Shown here: positions 34,500 through 46,439 of the stretch, piece after piece
How the letters are laid out: every line of letters starts with the position of its first letter
How positions within the stretch are numbered: the first letter of the stretch is position 1
Assembly: GCF_949987535.1 (NCBI RefSeq)
Contig: NC_080067.1
Location: 68,014,128-68,078,127, forward strand
Length of the DNA stretch: 64,000 nucleotides
Direction of reading: 5' to 3'
From: Balaenoptera acutorostrata
Lineage: Eukaryota; Chordata; Mammalia; Artiodactyla; Balaenopteridae
Position numbers and translations under genes: made by a program
Notes under the pieces: generated by a model
Database searches by the model: none
Seen by the model: only the letters and a program-made list of their open reading frames with translations
What the model was told of the DNA's origin: nothing

Positions 34500-36035
34500 A
34501 AGTACTTTTCTAGGGAGAAGTTCTGTCAATCTGCCTGTCGTGGTCTGGGTGTCTGGACCCCTTCTCCAGCAGGAAACAATGTTCCTCACCCACCCCACTC
34601 CCATACCTCCTGGTCTAGATTCAAGGGCCAAAATCAAGTCTGGGATCGGGATGGAAGGAGGACGCAGACCCAGGCCACGACTCCAGCCCCCTTTCTGCCC
34701 TGACCCTTCCCTACCCTGATCCCCACCCTGGGCTCTGCCTGCTGGCTGCTCCTCTGACACTATCCCCATCATGCAGGCTTCTGCCTTTGTCATACCTTTT
34801 GTCCTATATCTCCTTCCTCCCTGTGACTCAAGTCCCACCCTGTGGAGAGGAAACCAGAGACTGATCGGGACCCCCCTTCCCACTCCTACCTGAGCCCACT
34901 AACCTTCTGGAGACCTTGCTCCCCACCCACCTCCAGTGTGGGTGTGTCGGACGCCTCTCTGCCCTGCCTGCCCCCTCCCAGAGCCAACAGAGGCTCCCAG
35001 ACTCCTTTCTGCTTTGCCCTCAGTGTAGATTCCCAGGGTCTTCACAGACCTGCCCTGTCAGAGTGTAGGACGTGTTCACCACTCTCGACACGCGCCACCC
35101 GACCTCAGTGAGCTCTCAGAATTCTGTTTTCCCCCCAGCCCAGTGTGGACTTCCAGAGTCCTCCTCTGTGTACTCCCCAGTGCGAGCCCTTGAAGAAAGG
35201 CACTTCTGAGGGAATGAAGTGGGGCGGGGGCCAGCCACGGCTCAGGATGGGAGGGGCCTCGGATTCTGGCCCCTCCTTGGGGATCCGGCTGGGCCCAGAC
35301 CTCTCTTCTCAACTCCCCCTCTCAACTGAGGGGGCCCGTGCAGCGGCAGTGTGCGAGCTAGAGGGGGATGGGAGGGGCAGGGGAGGTAGGGGAACCGGTC
35401 TTGTGTTGTTCTTGGCCTGGAGCCCCCAGCCCCAGGGAAATCCTGACTCTGTGGAAAACTGAGCAGGCAGTCAGGCAGGGGAGGAGGAGTTGGAAGAGGA
35501 AGAGGAGGAGAAGGGGGGGGAGGACCAAGGGCTCAGGGTTGCGGGGGGTAGGGGCTTGTCTCATAAATCAATCCCACCAGCTCTCAGGCCTGACAAAAAC
35601 CAGAGACCCAGGGTCCCTTGGGGGCTGGGGCCAGGGAGGGGGGAGCAAGCCGTCTGCCGGGGTGGATGGTGGGGGAGGAAAGGCTGAAATGAGGGGCAGT
35701 ATCCTGCTCAGAGGGCCCTGCCTCAAGACCCCCCAAACAACAGGTGTGTGTGCGGGGGATGGTCTAAGAAAACAACTTACAACCACAGAAGCTGAACCAG
35801 GGTGGATGTGACAGATTGATGGCGTCGGGAGTTTCCCTCTGGTCAGCAATTCAGAACATTTTTATTGCCCTGAAGGCTGGCCTGGTTCAACTCCTGAGGA
35901 ACTGTGTGATCTCAGGCAAGTGTTTCACTTCTCCAGGCCCCTCAGTCTCCGCAGATGTGAGAGGGTGTGTGATGGGCATGGCAAGGGGTCTGGCAACCCC
36001 TGATACTACGCTCCCGCCCTTCTCAGTGCTGTAGA
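34500..36035. other. Unique intergenic sequence
   Basis: GC-rich, without a supported gene. Purine-rich patch at 35485-35525. Confidence 0.55.
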
Positions 36036-36039
36036 GCAG

Positions 36040-36265
36040 AGGAAAGAATACTGCTCTGGAGCTGGCAGGACAACAGTTAAGAGTCAAGGTTCTGCTGTTT
36101 AATAACTGGCCTTGGGCTGGACACAAACTCTCAGATCCTCAGTCTCTGTATCTATCAAATGGGCATAATAATGCTCCCTGGCAGGGCTGTTATGCCAGTG
36201 AGTGAGACAACGTATGTTAAGTGCTTGGCATGGCAGATTCTTAGTTAAAGGCCGTTGTTTATTTT
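36040..36265 (+). repeat. MIR element
   Basis: 'gagcagaggaaagaatac', 'gtctctgtatctatcaaatg', 'gcataataatgctccc', 'gttaagtgcttggcatgg' in MIR order. Confidence 0.75.
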
Positions 36266-36269
36266 GTGT

Positions 36270-37910
36270 CCACCTCTTGGGTGTCTGCAAGTCTCAGCCT
36301 TCCAAGGACCGCCTCTTCCCTTTAATGCTCAAGTATTCGTAATAATCGAGTGGCCCCAGCTCCCAAACCAGCAACACGGGAAACCCTCACAACCCACCCC
36401 CTCGGTATTTCCAAGGACTCCTGAGATGTCTGTGCTTCTCCTCCCCCCTGCTGCGGTGGCTGGTGTCTTCCTGAACCGTTGCCGCACTCCGGACACAGGA
36501 ACCCTGGGCTGTGCCTCGTGGGCCATCAACCAAGGTCTAGGCTGCGGCAGGAGGATGCCGCCAGCACAGTGCAGCCAAGCACGTGCACTTGAATATCAGC
36601 CGCTGCTGTCCTAACCCCTAGTCTTGCTGGCCCCTGGCCTCTTCCTGCAAAGGTCCAACAGCGCCATTTTCTCAGCCCTTCCCCTCCAGGCAGTCCTCCC
36701 AACGTCCCGTTCCTGCCCCTTACTCCATCCCCCTTCAGGTTCCTGTGGCTATTGACAGAGCCCCTCAGGACCTCTTTTGGGCTGCCCTCCAGTCCCTGCT
36801 GGACCTGGGCCTCACCCAGATCCCCATTATGATACATGGAGACATTTCAACCAGCCAAAGGGGCTGACTTTTGAGGTATCATATGTGCCTCTGTGAGAAT
36901 GCTGAGGGGCAGCAGTGTGTTTATTTCCTAGAAAATAAGATTTTCTTTGCAACTGCATTATATGATTATTTCCCAGGAAAATAACTTTGGCCAACCCACC
37001 TTCTGCCCTCAGCTCCCCTCCCCACTCCCAGGCTTACCTTCCTCTCCAGGCGGCAGGGCCCTTTCTTCGAGGGGAACCCATAGAGTGTGTATGTGGGTGG
37101 TTAGGGAGTGGGGAAGCAATGGCCCAGGCCACTCCAGGTCCCTACTCTGGAGTCTGAACAGACCCGCTGGGATGGGCCAAGCCCAGGGCTCAGCTTGGGG
37201 AGGATTGGGACGGGCAGGGGTTCCCCTTTCCCAGGAGGCCCTGCTTTCCTCTGGGATTTCATACCCTGCTTCAGCCCCAAGGGTCTGTTCCCCAAGATGA
37301 GGAGGACAATGGAATCAGAGGCCTAAGAAGGCCTAGACTTTGCTGGGTGGCTCTTGTGGGGACCAAACCTCTGTTGTCTGAAGGTGTGGGATCCCATGGC
37401 GAAGGAAGCGTGAGAAGCCTGGAGGCGAGGGGATGGCTTACAGGCTCTCAGAGAGAACCTTTACAAATCTGTCTTCTCCACCGGAGGACGGGGCCAGTAC
37501 ACACACACTGTGGGAGCACTTTGGCCCTCTGGGCCCAGTGCTCTTGCAAGGCCTCATCTTCACTTGGGTCACCCCAGGGCTGTGAGGAGTCCAGCCAGGT
37601 CAGCTGGGAATGTCTAGAGAGACCACTTCTCAGACAGCAGGGTCCGCACTCCGCAACCTCCATGACCAGCGGGCAACCAGCCTCTGCTTGACCATTCCCA
37701 AGGACTGGGCAATCACTGCCTCACAAGACAACCCCTTCTAAGTTGGGTAGTTGAGATGATTGAAAAGTTAGAAATGCAGAATCCAACAAGCCTGCATTGC
37801 TGGTCTCTCTGTGGAAGTGAAGAGGGGTCGGGGAGCGCAGCTGCGGATTCTCCATGAGGGGGGAGATAAGGCAGGCTGCCTGTTTAGGGTGAGGCCCAGA
37901 TCCTGGGGAA
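36270..37910. other. Unique intergenic sequence
   Basis: No gene, RNA or clear repeat seen. Confidence 0.5.
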
Positions 37911-37914
37911 AAGG

Positions 37915-38030
37915 CTTAGGCCTGGGAAGTAAGGGACAGACAGGGTTTGAGTCTTTGCTCTGCCAGTAACTAACTATGGCCTTGAGGGAGTCCCTCTGTT
38001 TCCTGGGCCTCAGTTTCCATAGCTGTAAAC
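37915..38030 (+). repeat. MIR fragment
   Basis: 'gacagggtttgagtctttgc', 'ctctgccagtaactaactat' and 'gcctcagtttccatagctgt'. Confidence 0.7.
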
Positions 38031-38489
38031 CCTATGGGCTGGGCCTGGGGACTAATAAGGGCTCTGCCCCTGGCGACGGATGCTCTTCCATGAGTCTATG
38101 AATAGCTGGCAAAGAGGGATCAGGTCTTGGTCCATGGGGGCTGGGCTGGCACAAGATGCTCAGAGAATGGGCCCTGTGTGGGACGGGACAAGGTTCCCTT
38201 TCATTTCGTGAGGCCTCTGGCAGCAGCCCAGGGCCCACAGACTCTCCCTCCCGCCAAGGTCAACCTGACCCTGACCTGGGGGGCATAACTGCCTGGGGCA
38301 ATTGAGGTCAGGAGCTGGTGACTTGGGAGAAGGAGCCCAGTGCAGAGGTTCAGACTCCTGTCTTCTGGCTGAGGTGAGGGTCTGAGCAACTGTAGTTTTG
38401 TGTGTCTAGAGTTCCTGACAGTGACCCAGGGCTCCACTCCACCCCCACTGCAGTCTTGGTGGTCCCTGGAAAGACCTCTACTAGCCTTG

Positions 38490-38680
38490 GCATCAGACAA
38501 GCTTGGTGTGGAATCCAGATCTGCCCTTACTAGCTCAGTGACCTTAGGCAAGTCACTGCCCCTCCTCATCTAGAAGTTTGGGCCTCAAATTCTACCTTGC
38601 ACAGTTGCTGGGGAGATAAGGCACAAGAGCAAGCATCATGCCCATCCATGGCGTGTGGCTGTGATTATCATTACCAGAGG
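38490..38680 (+). repeat. MIR element
   Basis: 'ggtgtggaatccagatctgc', 'agtgaccttaggcaagtcac' and 'ggggagataaggcacaagag' in MIR order. Confidence 0.75.
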
Positions 38681-38689
38681 CCTAGCTAA

Positions 38690-39390
38690 GCAGGGAAGGT
38701 GACAAGGAACCAGGAACAGACTGGAATCTCATCCTGCTACCTCAGCCCTCTGTCTCATGGTCTGTTTGTCCATCAGAGCATTGGGGGCTTCCAATTCTCA
38801 GGCCCTACAATCTGCACAATTTAAAGGAGTCAAAACAAACCCTTCACTCTATTTATGCCGAGAGGGAACCAGCTCCTGGCCGGGCCTAATGGATTCCAGG
38901 TGTGCCCTGTGCCCTGCAGCCGCTGAAGCAGCTGCAGTGGCTTTGGCTGTGACTCTGCCCCACTGACTGGGAGCGCTCAACTGGGCCAGACCTTTCCAGC
39001 CTGGCCCTCCAGCCTGTGAAGAGTATAGAGCTGGGCCAGGCCCTACCCAGTACGGCGGGACTGTCCGCCTTGTGCTCAGAGAGCCTGGGGTTCAGAGCCA
39101 GGAGGTGACGTCCTCCGCAGCATACATGGGCCTCTTCCAGACTCTGCCTCCCCACCCCTCCCCAGCTACCCCAGTCAATGCTGAGCACCCACTGTGTGTC
39201 CTGCCTTGACCTCAAGAGGTTCTGGGGTTGCTGAGATGATTTTCACAGACCTCTAAAGCTCCTTCTCACAGGAGGTCGACCGTGGGAGTGACCTCCCAGA
39301 GAGGCTCAGGGAACCAGGTGGGAGCCCAGGGGACATGAGCGAGGTTTCTTTCATTACCATTATATATTAATTATCATGTTATACAATCAG
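38690..39390. other. Unique intergenic sequence
   Basis: No supported feature. Confidence 0.5.
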
Positions 39391-39394
39391 AGTG

Positions 39395-39640
39395 ACAGCC
39401 GCCATTTATTAATGGCGAACCATGGGGCCAGGCACTATATTCGGTGCTCTCCATGCATGAGCTCATCAAATCCTCACAGCCATACATGGCTAGGCTCTTA
39501 TTCTCTCCAAGAACAGAGAGGGGACAGGAGGCTCAAGGGTCCCAAGAGCCTTGCCTGAGGTCACAAGGTCAGGAACCGGCTGAAGTGGGGTTTGAGCCCA
39601 AGGCTGTCTGACCTCAACGCAGGGCTTGTCCAGCTCTACT
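39395..39640 (-). repeat. MIR element
   Basis: 'ggggccaggcactatattcg', 'gagctcatcaaatcctcaca', 'cctgaggtcacaaggtcagg', 'ggtttgagcccaaggctgtc' in reversed MIR order. Confidence 0.8.
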
Positions 39641-39649
39641 GCACTTTAC

Positions 39650-40210
39650 ACAGACCCATCCCTAAAGAGTCAGGGAGAGTGCCAGAGTGCACACTGTGCG
39701 CTGTGTAAGTGAGTGCGTACGGGAGGACCTGGTTAGAAGGCAGAGCAGGGAGGGATTTCTCCCTGGAGTGATGCCAGAGGCTCACACTCCCATCAGCTGG
39801 GCACACTGTCCCCTCCTCCAGACCCAGCCCACCCCTGCCCCCAGCTTCCTCACCACCTCTGGACTGGGCACCCCCTCACTTCTGAGCAGGGTGGCAGAGG
39901 GGGCTGTAGGCACCGGGGCCACCATCTAATCATTCCACTACCATCCATATCAGCTGGGCCCTCAGGGACAGACTGGGTGGTCACTGCTGGGGGAGGACTG
40001 GAGACCCACCCTAGAATTGCAGGTGGTGTGTGGGCATGATTGCCTCAGCCCTCCTGTTTGGGTAATTATTAGTAATAATCATTTTTAGTCCCTATTGTCT
40101 CAATAATCATCCCATACATACAGACCTCTTATTGTTAAAACTTCTCAAAACACCCCGTACTTTCCTTCCTAACACCAATTTGTAATTATAAGTTGATTTA
40201 CATATCTGTT
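39650..40210. other. Unique intergenic sequence
   Basis: No gene seen; becomes AT-rich after 40050. Confidence 0.5.
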
Positions 40211-40214
40211 TGGT

Positions 40215-40355
40215 TAATTCTGCCTTTCCGCTAGACTGCAAGCTCCAAAAAGGCAGTCTGCTTTCTGCTGTATCCCCAGTGCCCGGCACAGTGTTGACAC
40301 ATAGTCCTTACTTAACAAATTTTTGTTGAATGTATTTATGGATGAATGAGTGAAA
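40215..40355 (+). repeat. LINE-2 3' end
   Basis: 'ctagactgcaagctcc', 'gtatccccagtgcccggcac', 'tttttgttgaatgtattta' and a GAAT tail are the terminal L2 layout. Confidence 0.8.
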
Positions 40356-40359
40356 TGGA

Positions 40360-40910
40360 GTCAGTGGGAAGCAAAGAAGAGGTGGGGAAGGGCCACGGAA
40401 GGAGGCTGGGAAGGGGGAGAGGTATGAGGATGAAGCTTTTGGAGTCTATGCAGCTGAGTGGGACTGATGGTGCCCCCTGAGAAGCCACATGTGGCTCTGG
40501 GATGGGGCAGCTAAGCTCTAGGGCCTCTTCACCTGCCTGGACCGGAACTGTGGCCTGCCGCCCCTCCCCCTCCCCCCTCTACCCCCACCCCTGTCCCCAG
40601 CAGGAAATTAGAGAGAACCTGTGGATTAAAGCCTCTCTTGCCTCTCCAGAGCCTCACAACCCAGAAGGGCCACCAGCCAATTTTTTTCTCCCTCCCACTG
40701 ACACTCAAAAGGGAATTCTCAAAGGACCTCAGTATTTGGGCCACTCAGGGAGGCCGTGGAGAGCCGATCTAGACTTATATTGCAGGAAGGGACTTTTCCC
40801 AGCCTGTGTCCCCTTCCTTTTGTGTCTCTAGAGCTGTTGAGCTCAAGACACCCTCTCCATCCCTCAATCCCCACTCCTTCGCCCCAATATTCTGGGTGTG
40901 TGGAAAGGGA
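40360..40910. other. Unique intergenic sequence
   Basis: Contains a C-rich run near 40560-40600; no supported gene. Confidence 0.5.
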
Positions 40911-40914
40911 AGTT

Positions 40915-41270
40915 GTTAGGAAGATCTGGGTTCAAAATCAGCTCTAGCAAGTTCTAGATGGGAGACCTTGGGCACCCTTAGCTTCTACAAGCCTCAGTTT
41001 CCTCATCCCTAGAATGGAGATGATAATCTCCACCTTGTAGTGTTGCTGAAGAGCTAAACAAGATCGTGTGTGCAGGGCGATTCCAGTGTGGGACACCAAG
41101 TAGGCACTCAGCAAAGGGCAATTCTGGGACTCACATTCCTGCTCTGCCACCAACTAGCCGTGTGATCTTGGGGAGGACACATCACCTCTCTGGGGCTCAG
41201 CTTCATCTGTCAAAGAAGAGCATTGGATCAGATCATCCGAAGGCCCCTTCCGGCTCTGACTTGCTTGGTT
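40915..41270 (+). repeat. Two MIR-related elements
   Basis: 40915-41110 shows 'ctgggttcaaaatcagctc', 'cctcagtttcctcatcccta' and 'taggcactcagcaaagg'. 41125-41270 shows 'ctctgccaccaactagccgt' and 'ccccttccggctctgac', a MIR-type core. Confidence 0.7.
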
Positions 41271-41584
41271 CTCTTCTGAGCAAGGAGCCCCACCTCTGGG
41301 GCAGGGGCAACAGGAGCATTCTTTCAGCTCAGATTCAACCCAGGCACACGCTTGCCCGGCCCCATCCTGCACATTTAGCCTGTAGCTGTTGCCACACTGG
41401 CCGCACCTCCGACACCGATACCAGGCTGTTCCCCCACCCTACCCCACCTGCCAGGGCCACAGGTGGGTGGCTCTGTTCTTGCGGGACTGCAGGAGCCTGG
41501 GAGGACAGAGGAAGAGGATGGGAGAGAAGAGGGAAGGGTAGAGGGGCTGGAGGAGAGTAGTGAGGGCTAAGGGCAGGGCAGGGC

Positions 41585-41755
41585 CTTGAACCCTGTGTAA
41601 TTATTTCCAGCCCTGCCGCTTTCTAGCGGTGTGTGTCCTTGGGCAAGTGGCTTTAACGTCTCAGAAGCTTCTTTCCTTATTTATGAACTAATAATAATAA
41701 CAATTTTTGGATTGCTGTGAAGATTAAATGAAGAATATATGTCAAGTGTCCGGCA
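41585..41755 (+). repeat. MIR fragment
   Basis: 'ccagccctgccgctttctag', 'tccttgggcaagtggcttta', 'aataataataacaat' and 'gaagattaaatgaagaat' in MIR order. Confidence 0.7.
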
Positions 41756-41769
41756 TTCTGGAGTTTTGT

Positions 41770-42560
41770 TCTCCGGAGGCGGGAGGAACACGCATCCTTC
41801 CCTCAGTCCCCGAGGAGGGGGAAGTTCCACGAAGGCACCGTGGGGACGCTGGGGCGACTCCCCCGCGGGCCTGCGCACCTCACGCAGCAGCCGGAGCGCC
41901 CTCCCCCGGGGCTGGAAGCCTGGCTTCCTAGGCCGGGGAGCCCCGCCCACGGCGCAGGGGGGAGGTTGCGGCCCGAGCCAGCCGCCCGCCCCCACCCGCA
42001 CCGCCTCTGCCTCCGCGCTGGCGTCTTTGATCTGCAACCTTCAGGGGGATTAAGAGCCTGAGAGACCCTCTCCCCGGAGTCCCCCGCTCCCCGCCGCCCT
42101 CCCTCCGGGCTGACCTCCCAGTCGGCGGCCCGGGCTGGGGGCTGGCTCCTCCGCCGGTGGTCCCCGCTCCTGCCCGCCGCGCCTCCGGGCAGGCCACTGG
42201 GATTACAGGGGCAGCGGCCGCGGCGGGCAGCTTCCGGGAGTCCCGGGGGCTGGGGCCCTGGGGGGGGGGGCGGGACGAGGGGAGTGGGCTGGGGGCGGGG
42301 TGGGTGCGGGCCCGGGCATCTCCCGGCCATTTTGGCCGGGGAATCTGTGTAAAGTGTTTAAAAAGAAAAACTCTCCGGAGGAGGACGTAACCTTTTCTTA
42401 ACATCTGGGGCTCAATTAGCTAATGACAGCAAAGCCTTCTCCGGTGTCGCTGACCCTTGGGCAGCAGCCCCGCTCCCCCACCCCCGGTATTTATACAGCT
42501 GCGGCCCCTCGCTGGGACGCGGGGCAGGGGGCTTGGCTGGGTTATCTCGGCGGAGATCCG
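41770..42560. promoter_or_regulatory. CpG-rich island with homeodomain and YY1-like motifs
   Basis: GC-rich block about 20 kb downstream of EPHB3 with no recognisable coding gene. It contains a perfect 8-bp inverted repeat around a YY1-like GCCATTTTGG (42322-42340), a perfect palindrome ATTAGCTAAT with two TAAT cores (42415-42424), and a TATTTATA at about 42488-42495. This mix of island and motif cluster suits an enhancer or a promoter of a non-coding RNA. Function is inferred. Confidence 0.4.
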
Positions 42561-42589
42561 CCGCCCACTCCAAAAAAGAGAGAAAAGGC

Positions 42590-43110
42590 TTAGCACAGGG
42601 TCCCAGCCACCGGCCCTGCAGCCCTCCTCGTCGTCGCTCTCTCCCCTCCCTCTCCCCGCTCTTGGCGCTGCCTCCGCCTTCCTCCCCGTGGCCTTCTCGG
42701 CTCTCCCTCTCGTCCCCTCACACCTTCTTCTCTCTTTCCCTTCTCCTCCTGCCCTCTTCTCTTTTCTTGTTGCCCCTCCCTTTCTCCTCTTTCTCTGCTT
42801 TCTCCCCTTTGTCTCCACTCTCTGCTTTGCCTTTTCTGCCCATCTTTCTCACTCCTCCACTCTCTCCCCCTCTGTTCTGTCTCTTCCCTTTCGTGTCCAC
42901 CATTCCCTTGCCTGGTTGTCTGTCTCTCTTTTCTCCCCTTTCTCTGTCTTTTCTCTCTCTCCCCAGCGGCTTCCCCTCTCTTTCTAACTCTGAATAGCTC
43001 CCTTGTTCCCCTCTGGGTTCCTGTCTCTCCCTCTTATTCTAGTGCTTCCTCCCCACCTTTGTCTGTCCCTGTCTCAATCTCTGAATGCCTCTCTGTCTTT
43101 CCTCCCAGAG
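42590..43110. repeat. Polypyrimidine (CT-rich) tract
   Basis: About 500 bp strongly biased to C and T on the + strand with no fixed period. It gives long spurious open frames on both strands. Confidence 0.85.
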
Positions 43111-43114
43111 GTGC

Positions 43115-43565
43115 GTCCTGCCCTGGCTGCCAGGCAGATACCCGCAAGGGAGGCAGGCCTAGTGCTGGGCAACCTCTGGGCCAAGCATCCTTCCCACTGC
43201 AGAGCTGGGCAGGCCTGGGGCTGAGGACTTGAAGACCTACCCGGATCCCCAGTGTGGGAAGCGTGGGAGGACTGTGTTTAAGGCACCACCTCTTCGTGCT
43301 TAGAGCCAGAGGGGATCCCTAGTGGCTTCCCAAGACGCCCTGCCACTCCAGCTCCTGCAATCTCACCTTCCCTGACACTTGCTCACTGCCACCCCACCCC
43401 AGACCCCTGCTTGGTATTTTGAATCCAGATGCAAGTGCAGACACACACTTTCCTCTTCGTCTTCCTTCAGCGCAGTTAAAACAGGCAGGGATCTTTTTAA
43501 AAAAATTCACCAATACTAAGAAAAAAAGTGCAGAAACTATAAATAGCACAAAATAGTCCCGTCCA
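43115..43565. other. Unique intergenic sequence
   Basis: No supported feature. Confidence 0.5.
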
Positions 43566-43569
43566 GAGG

Positions 43570-43760
43570 CAGTGTAGGGTAGCGAAGAAGAGAACAGAAT
43601 TTGGAATTAGAGAAGCTGGGTTCAACTTGGAACTCCATTATTTAAACAATTCTGTAATCCTGGGGGCATCACTTGAGCCTCAGTTCCCTCACCTGTAAAA
43701 TGGGGATAATAATAGTTATTAAACAATAATGAAATTCCTTGCCTATAAGCCTGCCTATAG
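43570..43760 (+). repeat. MIR element
   Basis: 'ggcagtgtagggtagcgaag', 'ggaattagagaagctgggtt', 'cagttccctcacctgtaaaa' and 'gataataatagttatt' in MIR order. Confidence 0.8.
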
Positions 43761-44029
43761 TAAGTGCAAGGCGAAGTTCTTTCCGTTAGGACATTTGCTT
43801 TTTATTTTCCTGGAGAAAATCTTTCAGTCTGTTTTTCCAGGAGAGCGCCATTATCCAGAATTCTGCCTCTACCTCTTCCTTTCCAAATATACTTGGAACT
43901 CTCGCACCCCTTGGAGACTCCTCTATATGAGTGAAGACTTAAGATTCAATTCACTGAAAAGCTCAGGTGGATAACGTTTGCAAACAATGGGGGTGGGCGG
44001 AGTTCCCAGAGTTCCTGAAGCCCTTGGGT

Positions 44030-44220
44030 TGATGCCGCGTAGGACCCTTGGCTTACTGCGTCCTGGGCGCTGCGGCGGGTGCTTCGCATACAGGATCATG
44101 AATCCCCACGAGAACCAACCGAGAAGGGTACTGTTACCCCTTTTTACATCCGGGGAAACGGAGAGGCAGTTGTCCAAGTGCCACTGCTATCTCGGAGCAA
44201 AAACTAGACTGGACCCCAGG
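44030..44220 (-). repeat. MIR fragment
   Basis: 'gcgggtgcttcgcatacagg', 'ttacccctttttacatccgg', 'gaaacggagaggcagttgtc' in reversed MIR order, GC-shifted because of the neighbouring island. Confidence 0.5.
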
Positions 44221-45035
44221 GGTCTCGCCTCTAGAGCCCGGGGTGGGGTGAGGTCTCCCCACCGGTAAGAGGTATAAGAGGGAGGGGTGCGGGGACACTT
44301 TGGGCAGCCCGAGCGGGGCAGAGGAGGGGCACAGCTGGCACTCGTTCTGGGAGGCATTGGTAGGTGGGCTCCACCCTCCGACCCGGAGCCGGCCGACCCT
44401 GTGTTGCAGGCGGTGGGGTGGGGGGACGCAGGGAGGGGTGCTGAGCCCTGGCCGCCGCCGCTGCGCCCGCGCCGCCCCCAGGACTGGCTCCCAGCGCGCC
44501 GGGCTCGCTGCCGGCACCGGATGGAGAGTCCTGAGAAGGCTTAATTTGCAGGAAGACATTCTCATCAGATCTTGTCTCCGGCAGCGGACCGCTGCTGCCG
44601 GGGGTCGGACTGGGCTCCTCCCACCACCCCTCCCCCGGGCCCTGGCCGGGCGCGAAACAGAGGTGGTGGCAGCAGTAACCGGAGCCCCGGCGCCGGGGCG
44701 GCCGCGAGGGGCCGAGGTCTTTGAGAGCTTGGCTGCCTCTTGCCAAGGTCAATCAAACCCTCCCACGCTCGGGAGGCGCGCTCTGGGTGAGCTCGGCGGC
44801 GAGGGGCGAAGGGCTAGAGGTGGGGGGCCCGAGCGGGCCGGCCAGGGTAGGGCAGGGGCCCGGCCTCTGCGGATGCTTCCCGCCCCCTTTCCGGGCAGGT
44901 GTTCGGGGTTCCCGGGCCCGGGGGAGGATGGCGTGAGGGGTGCGCGGGCCAGAGGCTGGGACCCACGCAGCTGGGTCTGACCCACCCTGGCGGAAATGGA
45001 GACTAATTAGGGACGTTTTAATTCGAATATGCACC
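44220..45035. promoter_or_regulatory. CpG-rich island, function unknown
   Basis: Second downstream CpG-rich block, with many GCC/CCG runs (44450-44530). Its right edge carries 'actaattaggg' and 'aattcgaatatgcacctgg', which include homeodomain- and E-box-like sites. Open frames on both strands are not convincing genes. Confidence 0.4.
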
Positions 45036-45039
45036 TGGC

Positions 45040-46010
45040 TGAGCTTTTTTTTTTTTAGGGCGGAGAAAGGGTGTAGAGTAGAAGGGAAGAAGTTCCTGAG
45101 AGAGGAAAGTTCCGGAAGCGCTTGATTCCTTGATAAAGGCTACAGGGCTCTACTCACCCGCTGTGTGGCCTTGGGGAAGTTACTTGACGATGTTGTTGGG
45201 CTTCACTTTTCTACTCTGAAAAAGGGGGAACACGGGTCAAATTTCTTCCCAAGCTGGATCACTCTGTCAGCAACAGTTTGGAAGTCCAGCCCTCAGGTTG
45301 CTGTCGGAGGATAGAGAGGGGACGGGTTGCAGGAGGTGTGAGGTGTGTGTCAGAGGGCAGAATCCCGGGCGTTGCAGAGCATCTGGAGTCGCAGAAACCA
45401 CGAGCACGTTTCCAAGAGCCTAACTGTCCCCACTGTTGATCAGAAGTCAAAGTGAGGGACCCGGGGAAGGAGACTGAGCGAAGGTCCCCGGATTGACGGC
45501 AGGAGGGTCAGAAGGAGGCGACTCCGTGGTAAAAGAAGATGGGAGATGGGGTGGGAAGCAGGGAGGAGAAGTGGGTGTTTTATGGTGGGACCCGCTTGAG
45601 CTTAACTGTAAGGTTGGAGTGGAGGGGAGGGATGGGTTGAAGATGGCAAGGAGAGAAAGGGGAGTTGACTGATGGGGTCATGTCCTGAAGCAGGCCAAAG
45701 GGTGGGAGCTAGGGCACAGGTGGGAAGGAACAGAAGGAGACGCATCCGGGTGGTAGGTGGGGGGAGGAGAAGAGGATGTCTTGACCTGGAGGGAGCACTC
45801 TTCATCGCCTTATTCAACTCAGCTCAGTGGTGGAGGAGGCCTCAGGGTGGTCCTCGAGTGAGGAGTTAAGAGTGGACCTGGGAAGAATTCACCATGGAGG
45901 CCAAATCAGGAGGAGGGTGGGGAGGATGGAAGCGCTGATGAGCAGGGATGCTGCTGAGGTTGGATTACAGGAATTTGAAAGCAAAGTAAAAGAAATCTTT
46001 GAGGAGACAG
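45040..46010. other. Intergenic, little recognised
   Basis: A MIR-like fragment near 45130-45240; otherwise unique, purine-rich at 45455-45640. Confidence 0.5.
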
Positions 46011-46019
46011 GAGAGGGCT

Positions 46020-46210
46020 GGCATTTACTGAGATTGTCTTGTACCCTTTTATTCATTGTCTCATTTAATTCCCCACCACGCAGTGCAGTAGGTGTTATTA
46101 ATCCCCTTTGATAGATGGAGAAATGGAGGCTCAGAGTGGTGAGGAACTTTGCCCAAGGTCACTCAGCTGGTAAGAGATGAAGGCCTGATTTGAACCCAGG
46201 TCTGTCTGCC
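46020..46210 (-). repeat. MIR element
   Basis: 'cccctttgatagatggagaa', 'aatggaggctcagagtggtg', 'cccaaggtcactcagctggt', 'gatttgaacccaggtctgtc' in reversed MIR order. Confidence 0.85.
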
Positions 46211-46439
46211 TCAGAATGGAGGCTGCTTCCATTTTGCTTCGCTGGGTAGGAGTTCTGACCCTGGGGCCTCAGCGGTCCTTCCTTCCCCAGGTGTGGCCAT
46301 CCTGGGGCACTGACCCATTTGGCTGGAAGGAAGGGGCTGGGCTTTCGACCCAGTGCAGCTTGTCCTGAGCCAGCCTGAACTTGCAGGAAGCCTCCACCCA
46401 GCTGAGATGATGGGGGAAAGAGTGGGCATTTTTTTTTTT

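Noticed and set aside
42420..42997. Ser/Pro/Leu-rich open frame of 154-176 codons
   Set aside because: Produced by the polypyrimidine tract; antisense frames are equally long and made of Lys/Arg/Glu.
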